Assembly (NCBI GenBank): GCA_036426205.1
Contig: CM071568.1
Location: 39,148,614 to 39,212,613 of the forward strand
Source: Ascaphus truei
Lineage: Eukaryota; Chordata; Amphibia; Anura; Ascaphidae
Direction: 5' to 3'
DNA length: 64,000 nt
Each line of letters opens with the position of its first letter. Position 1 is the stretch's first letter. Shown here in pieces: positions 59,871 through 64,000 of this stretch. The notes below the pieces were generated by a model, which was not told the origin of the DNA, ran no database searches, and saw only the letters and a list, made by a program, of their open reading frames with translations. The position numbers were made by a program, and so were the translations under genes.

Positions 59871-61835
59871 AAATGTCTGATCAGACAAAGCAATTACTGA
59901 GGAGACAACAAGAAATGAAGCAATTTCAAGATGCAAGAAAAATAATTTAATATAAAGAGCTGGGAAAGATGATCCACAAACTAAATAACTGAACATTAAC
60001 TGTGATAATTGAATATTAACTGTGATGTGGTGAAGAAGACTATTGAAAATAAAGAAAGCTTAAAGAAGACGAACCAGCAACTTTTGATAAGGAAGAAGAA
60101 AATAATTGCACTCAAACAAAGCAATGGATCAGCAATAAAAGAAATTAAAGGAATTCTACATAATATTGTACGAAAACACAGATAAGACAGGGAGTAATCC
60201 AGCAGAGAGGGAGCAAGAAGAAACCACCAATGTGTTCATCCAGAAGAAGAGGCACAGGGAATAAAATCCCTGAAGAATGAGAAGGCTCTCGCATAAAATA
60301 AATTACAATGGAAAACTTGAAAGAAGCTGGGGAAGTAGAGAAAATCCTTGCAAAATTCTTTACATGTGTAACATGGTATGTCAATAAGTACCTCTCTTTT
60401 CTGAGTTAGTCTTGCTCTAGATCTGAAGGAGAGAGCATGGAATGTGAGTCTCTCCCATTGTGCGGATGACAGGCCCACCCCAGGCTAAAAGGTTTGGGAC
60501 CATCAAGACTAAATACCCCACTACTATCGGGGTATGCACCCTCCAGAAGTCCTGGGACTTCAGAGATCACCATCTATGCTGTATCAAGAGCTGCAGCAAT
60601 GTCCAATAAACATCCCTATTCAATATACCTCTGCCTGGATGTCAGTTCCTGGGCAGGAGGGGTGCGGAGTGTTGTGGTGGGAGCCGACGTCCTGCATCCC
60701 AGGAGCCCACCACAGCTGGATGCACTGAACCCCTGATCAAAAGACCCCAGAGATCCCCAAAAGCCTGTCCTGTTGCCCCTTACCAGCACGGCAACTCAGC
60801 TCTCCTGAACCAGCAGGTATGCATCAGCACCATACTAACACAGTAATGCAGGCCCTCTCCCAGTGGGGCGGGGGAGGAGGGACATGTGTTACACATGCTA
60901 CTTGAACAATAGGAAAATTCTAGAACAATGTAGGAATGCCATAGTTATCGTCATCCACAAAAAAGGAGACAAACAAACCTCAAGTACAACAGACCAATTA
61001 GTCCACTGCCAATCACTTACAAGAATTTTAACAAAGATACCCGCTAACATGCAGACCCTGGACCTCGCTCAGCTTAAAAACAAACAGGATTTCACAGTGG
61101 ATACACCATAATAAACTACATCCAAATCTTACAAGAAGTGATTTCACAAATTAATGAATACGATCTACCACTCAGTTTAGGATTAGTAGGTTATGAAAAA
61201 GCAATTGTCTACGCCTCAGTGGTTCTAAATGCATTAAGAGTGTTGAAGAAGCTTACATTGATATTATAAGGAACATTTCCAAGAATGTCCCATTAGAAAA
61301 AGTCAACAATCGGACCAGCACTCTGAAAATGTTAATACTTATTTAAAAAAAGGAAAAATAAATCACATGCTCCTTAACGTGATTTCTGGAATTCCTTGGT
61401 TTATTTGACAAATTTTCAAGTTTTTGAGAAAAAAAATTAAATAAATACTTGCATTAGTGATGTATGCAGACTCAGCTGTTGCAATGTTTCCAGGCCCCGT
61501 TTCTTGAGTGCCATATTTCGTTGTAGCAGAGCGATGGTGGACCTGAGCACCTGTTTACTACAATTCAAGAAGTACGAGTATGTGAGTGCCAGTTCTAATT
61601 TTTCATTTTTACAAGAATGCCTCATCAGCCATTAGATTACATGAAGATACAAGCAAGATAAGGATCAAACAGGGAGACACCATGTCGCCAAAGATTTTCA
61701 ACACTTGAATGGTTTAAGACATTGCATTGGGAAGAAAATGTAATCAAAATCAACAATGAATACTTGAGTCACCTATTATTTGTAGATGACATTGTTATTT
61801 TTGCCACTGTCCAGAAGACCTCCAGTAAAAAATCA
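59871..61835 (+). mobile_element. RTE-type LINE, decayed, interrupted by a solo LTR
   Basis: Coding fragments on the + strand: MENLKEAGEVEKILAKFF (60,308-60,360), RNAIVIVIHKKGDKQ (60,932-60,976), FTVDTP-like relics with ILQEVISQINEYDLPLSLG (61,120-61,180), then VNALRVLKKL-like words, then GDTMSPKIFNT (61,675-61,707) and HLLFVDDIVIFAT (61,770-61,808). Order and wording (HKKGDK, EYDLPL, GDTMSPK) match RTE-clade reverse transcriptase. The YADD-equivalent reads FVDD. Multiple stops and frameshifts make it inactive. Confidence 0.8.
60367..60893 (+). mobile_element. Solo LTR, 527 bp, CATG target duplication, inside the RTE-type LINE
   Basis: Starts TGTAACATGG and ends ACATGTGTTACA, flanked by CATG (60,363-60,366 and 60,894-60,897). 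Excluding the LTR and one CATG brings the LINE reading frame on the two sides back into register, confirming both ends. An AATAAA at 60,605 suggests plus orientation. No internal coding sequence. Confidence 0.85.
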
Positions 61836-63085
61836 GACATGGGCTAATAGCGAATAGCGAATAGCCATTGTTAGTTGGAAGGGGGAAGGATTGGTGCCAG
61901 GGGGTGGGAGATTGGGACCCCCTTGGGAGGTGTTTACCCCTTGTATGCCACAGCAGTTAGTAGTCTCATGTACTGTAGATGCAATGGGTAGTTGCAAGAA
62001 TTGTGAATTTCTGCCTGGTATTGCAGCAAATCAGGTGGAAATGGCATGTAATTTAGATTTGAAAGCACTTTAATAAATTGGCCCCTATGTACCTTTCTGC
62101 CAGTCTGGGGCCCCCGCGCCCCCCCTCTCCCTCAGCTCCCTTCTACTGTCGGCGCCTGGACCCAATTTCAAACCGGAAGGGAGAGCTGGAGGAGGGATGT
62201 CCCTGTGCTCCCTCCTCCAGCTCTCCTCCAGTTGGGTGAAAGTTGGATCCCGGTGTCGACAGGAGGGAGAGTGCGGCCCAAGGTGGCCGCCTTGCTCACT
62301 TTGATCTAAGGCCGGCTCTAAGAAATGTTCATAGCTGTGTGTGTACACATGCACATTTGCACTATTCCCTGAACGTTCTTTATATAGATCACCATACATA
62401 AAATAGTTAGTGGTTTTTATATTGATAGATATTTTTTTTCATCCATGAAAAAAAGCACAGGTGCGCCCCAAGGTAAGGGTATGATAATATAATGTAACCA
62501 CAATAATGTAAAAACTTACATATAATTAAAACTTAGTTCATCTCCAGGTCTAAACGATGTCCTCATCTATTAGGCTCCACCGTAGATCAGGTAAGGGGGC
62601 GGTATCCAATTCTTTACAGATAACAGTCCCGCGCGCTGGGGCTGACTCTGTGGCACTCTCTGCAGTTTCACCTCCGCGTGTGTCGGCGTGGTGTGTGATG
62701 AAGTGCGCATGCGTAGGAAAGAAGCCCCCTGTAGCTGTCCGAGGATGCCAGTACGTTAAGGAATCGCGACCAGAGTGAATACACTTGAGTGTATGCCAGC
62801 CACCAAGATTAAGGTAAGCTAGTTACACAATTCGTTTCATATAACTGGTATACTTCATCAGGCTTATTTTTCACATTCTTGTCCAACTCAACTCCCCTCT
62901 CATGTCCCCTGTATGTCAAAGCCGCCTTTGCATTTCAAAACAGAATAGCCTTCTACAGTATGTCTATACTGTTCATTTTCACACCAGGCTACCTGCTTCA
63001 ACCTCATCTTATTTTGCACTCCCTGTCTACTTTCATTGTAACCAAATATCCCTTATTCCATACACTAAATACTATATTGTGTTTC
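61836..63085 (+). other. rspo2 intron with an unclassified GC-rich repeat at about 62,090-62,330
   Basis: 62,100-62,330 contains an imperfect inverted pair (GGGAGAGCTGGAGGAGGGA and CCCTCCTCCAGCTCTCC) and ends GATCTAAGGCCGGCTCTAAG, recalling the end words of the hAT fragment at 16,668. Ends were not secured. Confidence 0.4.
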
Positions 63086-63175
63086 TGTATTGTTGCCATA
63101 CCCGATGAAGGACCCTGAGAGGTTAGAAAGCTTGTAATATTTCAACCACTTGTTGGTCCAATAAAAAGTATCATA
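63086..63175 (+). ncRNA. Hammerhead-like ribozyme relic (repeat-borne)
   Basis: CCGATGA (63,102-63,108) stands where CTGATGA is expected. It is followed by an A, a possible stem II (GACC / GGTT around CTGAGA), GAAA (63,126-63,129), and AGCT as a self-complementary stem III followed by T. Flanking GTTG...TAC and GTA...CAAC could pair as stem I with an internal loop. The U4 position is C, so activity is unlikely. It sits in a repeat ending 'ttggtccaataaaaagtatc', which I recall from frog sequences. Confidence 0.35.
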
Positions 63176-63189
63176 CCCCCTACTCCCTC

Positions 63190-64000
63190 TCCCTCCTTTG
63201 TTATGTCTTTTAATAACGGACTTGCTTATGCAGAGAAGTTTTGGTAATAGCACCATCTTCTGGGGAATTGAATTAATACAACAAAAGACAAAAAGTTCCT
63301 AATGCTACATACAACATAACAAATTATTAAGTTAAATACTATCTGTTATTCTTCTCATAAGTAAGGGTCATTAGTCAATCCTTTGACCAAAGCATTATAA
63401 ACATGCAACCACGTGAAGGTAAACCCACAGGTCACACACTGCCCGCACATGTTCTCTTTACCTCTCTACAGGAGGAAGAAGACTCTCAATACACTGGTCA
63501 TCACAGGTATATACCACAGCAGAACTGGCCACACACTATATCAGCACCTGTACAGGCTGAGAAACGCTCACTAACCCCAACATCCCTGTGTGTAAGTGTT
63601 ACCCATGTATTGTGTAATCATTATAACCTAACTCCTGTTATTCATGTACTGTATAATCATTACACCCTTCCCCCTATTATTCATGCTTTGGCAATACTGA
63701 AATCATCTTTCGTCATGCCAATAAAGCTGATTTGATTTGATAGAAGAAACCTATCAATTAAACTGTCATAAGTTCAGTGCTAATAAGGGAAAACTGTTAG
63801 TAGCAATAACAATCTTAACATATGCAAGAATAATTATACATGGAAAAATTGCAAGTACAGAAAACATTAAAATGCAATTTTCATAGCAAAAGTGGTCACC
63901 CTCCTATTCACACACACTCACTCACCCTCTTTTCACACATCATACTGACCCATTTATTCAACACACACCACATTTATTCCCTTCTCACACAGCACCTCCA
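63190..64000 (+). other. rspo2 intron to window end
   Basis: No supported gene or element. CA-rich words begin at 63,900. The expected lysine-rich last rspo2 exon was not seen. Confidence 0.5.

Noticed and set aside
60040..60130. AAG-rich stretch as candidate for the lysine-rich last rspo2 exon
   Set aside because: Frames contain stops, no TPKAK-like wording, no acceptor; the region belongs to the RTE-type LINE.
1..64000. CRISPR arrays, operons, riboswitches, bacterial defence systems
   Set aside because: The DNA is vertebrate: spliced exons, LINEs, SINEs, MITEs and solo LTRs. Tandem repeats here are micro- and minisatellites without unique spacers.

Overview
This window looks like vertebrate, most likely frog (anuran), nuclear DNA. 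It contains three coding exons of one single-copy gene, rspo2 (R-spondin 2), on the + strand, spread over about 17 kb and embedded in introns packed with mobile elements. The amphibian assignment is inference. It rests on the rspo2 protein sequence together with a repeat mix I associate with anurans: CR1 3' ends that finish in CTATGTAA-type 8-mers, L2-, RTE- and L1/Tx1-type LINEs side by side, many hAT MITEs, and abundant CA microsatellites. The species cannot be named.

Gene layout. Exons at 16,024-16,212, 29,305-29,448 and 32,696-32,884 all keep phase 1, have good splice sites and are open. They encode the first furin-like repeat, the second furin-like repeat, and the thrombospondin type-1 domain of R-spondin 2. 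The signal-peptide exon(s) lie upstream of the window and the basic C-terminal exon downstream. The intron after 32,884 is therefore more than 31 kb long. No other host gene was found.

Repeat layout. 1-9.5 kb: CA arrays, a duplicated 1.2-kb block (copies at about 1 and 8.2 kb), an interrupted solo LTR, a hAT MITE and a decayed LTR-like element. 9.5-12.2 kb: a palindromic element and GC-rich degenerate repeats. 13.4-14.7 kb: a CR1 tail, a palindrome and a Tigger-like MITE. 17-21 kb: a nest of palindromes, CA arrays, a polypurine tract and a duplicated block. 22.9-25.3 kb: a foldback element, a hAT MITE and a solo LTR. 28-31 kb: hAT and Harbinger-type MITEs, a solo LTR and a MIR/CORE-type SINE. 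34.5-47.6 kb: a hAT MITE, two copies of one L2-like LINE (the second with a 751-codon open frame), two foldback elements, a solo LTR and two CR1 copies. 48-55.6 kb: a decayed L1/Tx1-type LINE split by later insertions. 59.3-61.8 kb: a CA-type minisatellite and an RTE-type LINE split by a solo LTR.

Most interesting signal. Five elements (about 9.76, 22.96, 36.68, 38.53 and 49.82 kb) share an unusual build: a long palindrome at one end, an unpaired tail at the other, and long direct repeats of 13-18 bp next to the insertion, four of the five being about 580-630 bp long. One sits in an L2 copy whose sister copy in this window supplies the empty site. At least two of them, and several other places in the window, carry a short motif like the hammerhead ribozyme core (CTGANGA, hairpin, GAAA, then a self-complementary stem III such as ACGT). 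This suggests a foldback, ribozyme-bearing, non-autonomous retroelement family, possibly Penelope- or retrozyme-related. That reading is inference and could not be tested here.
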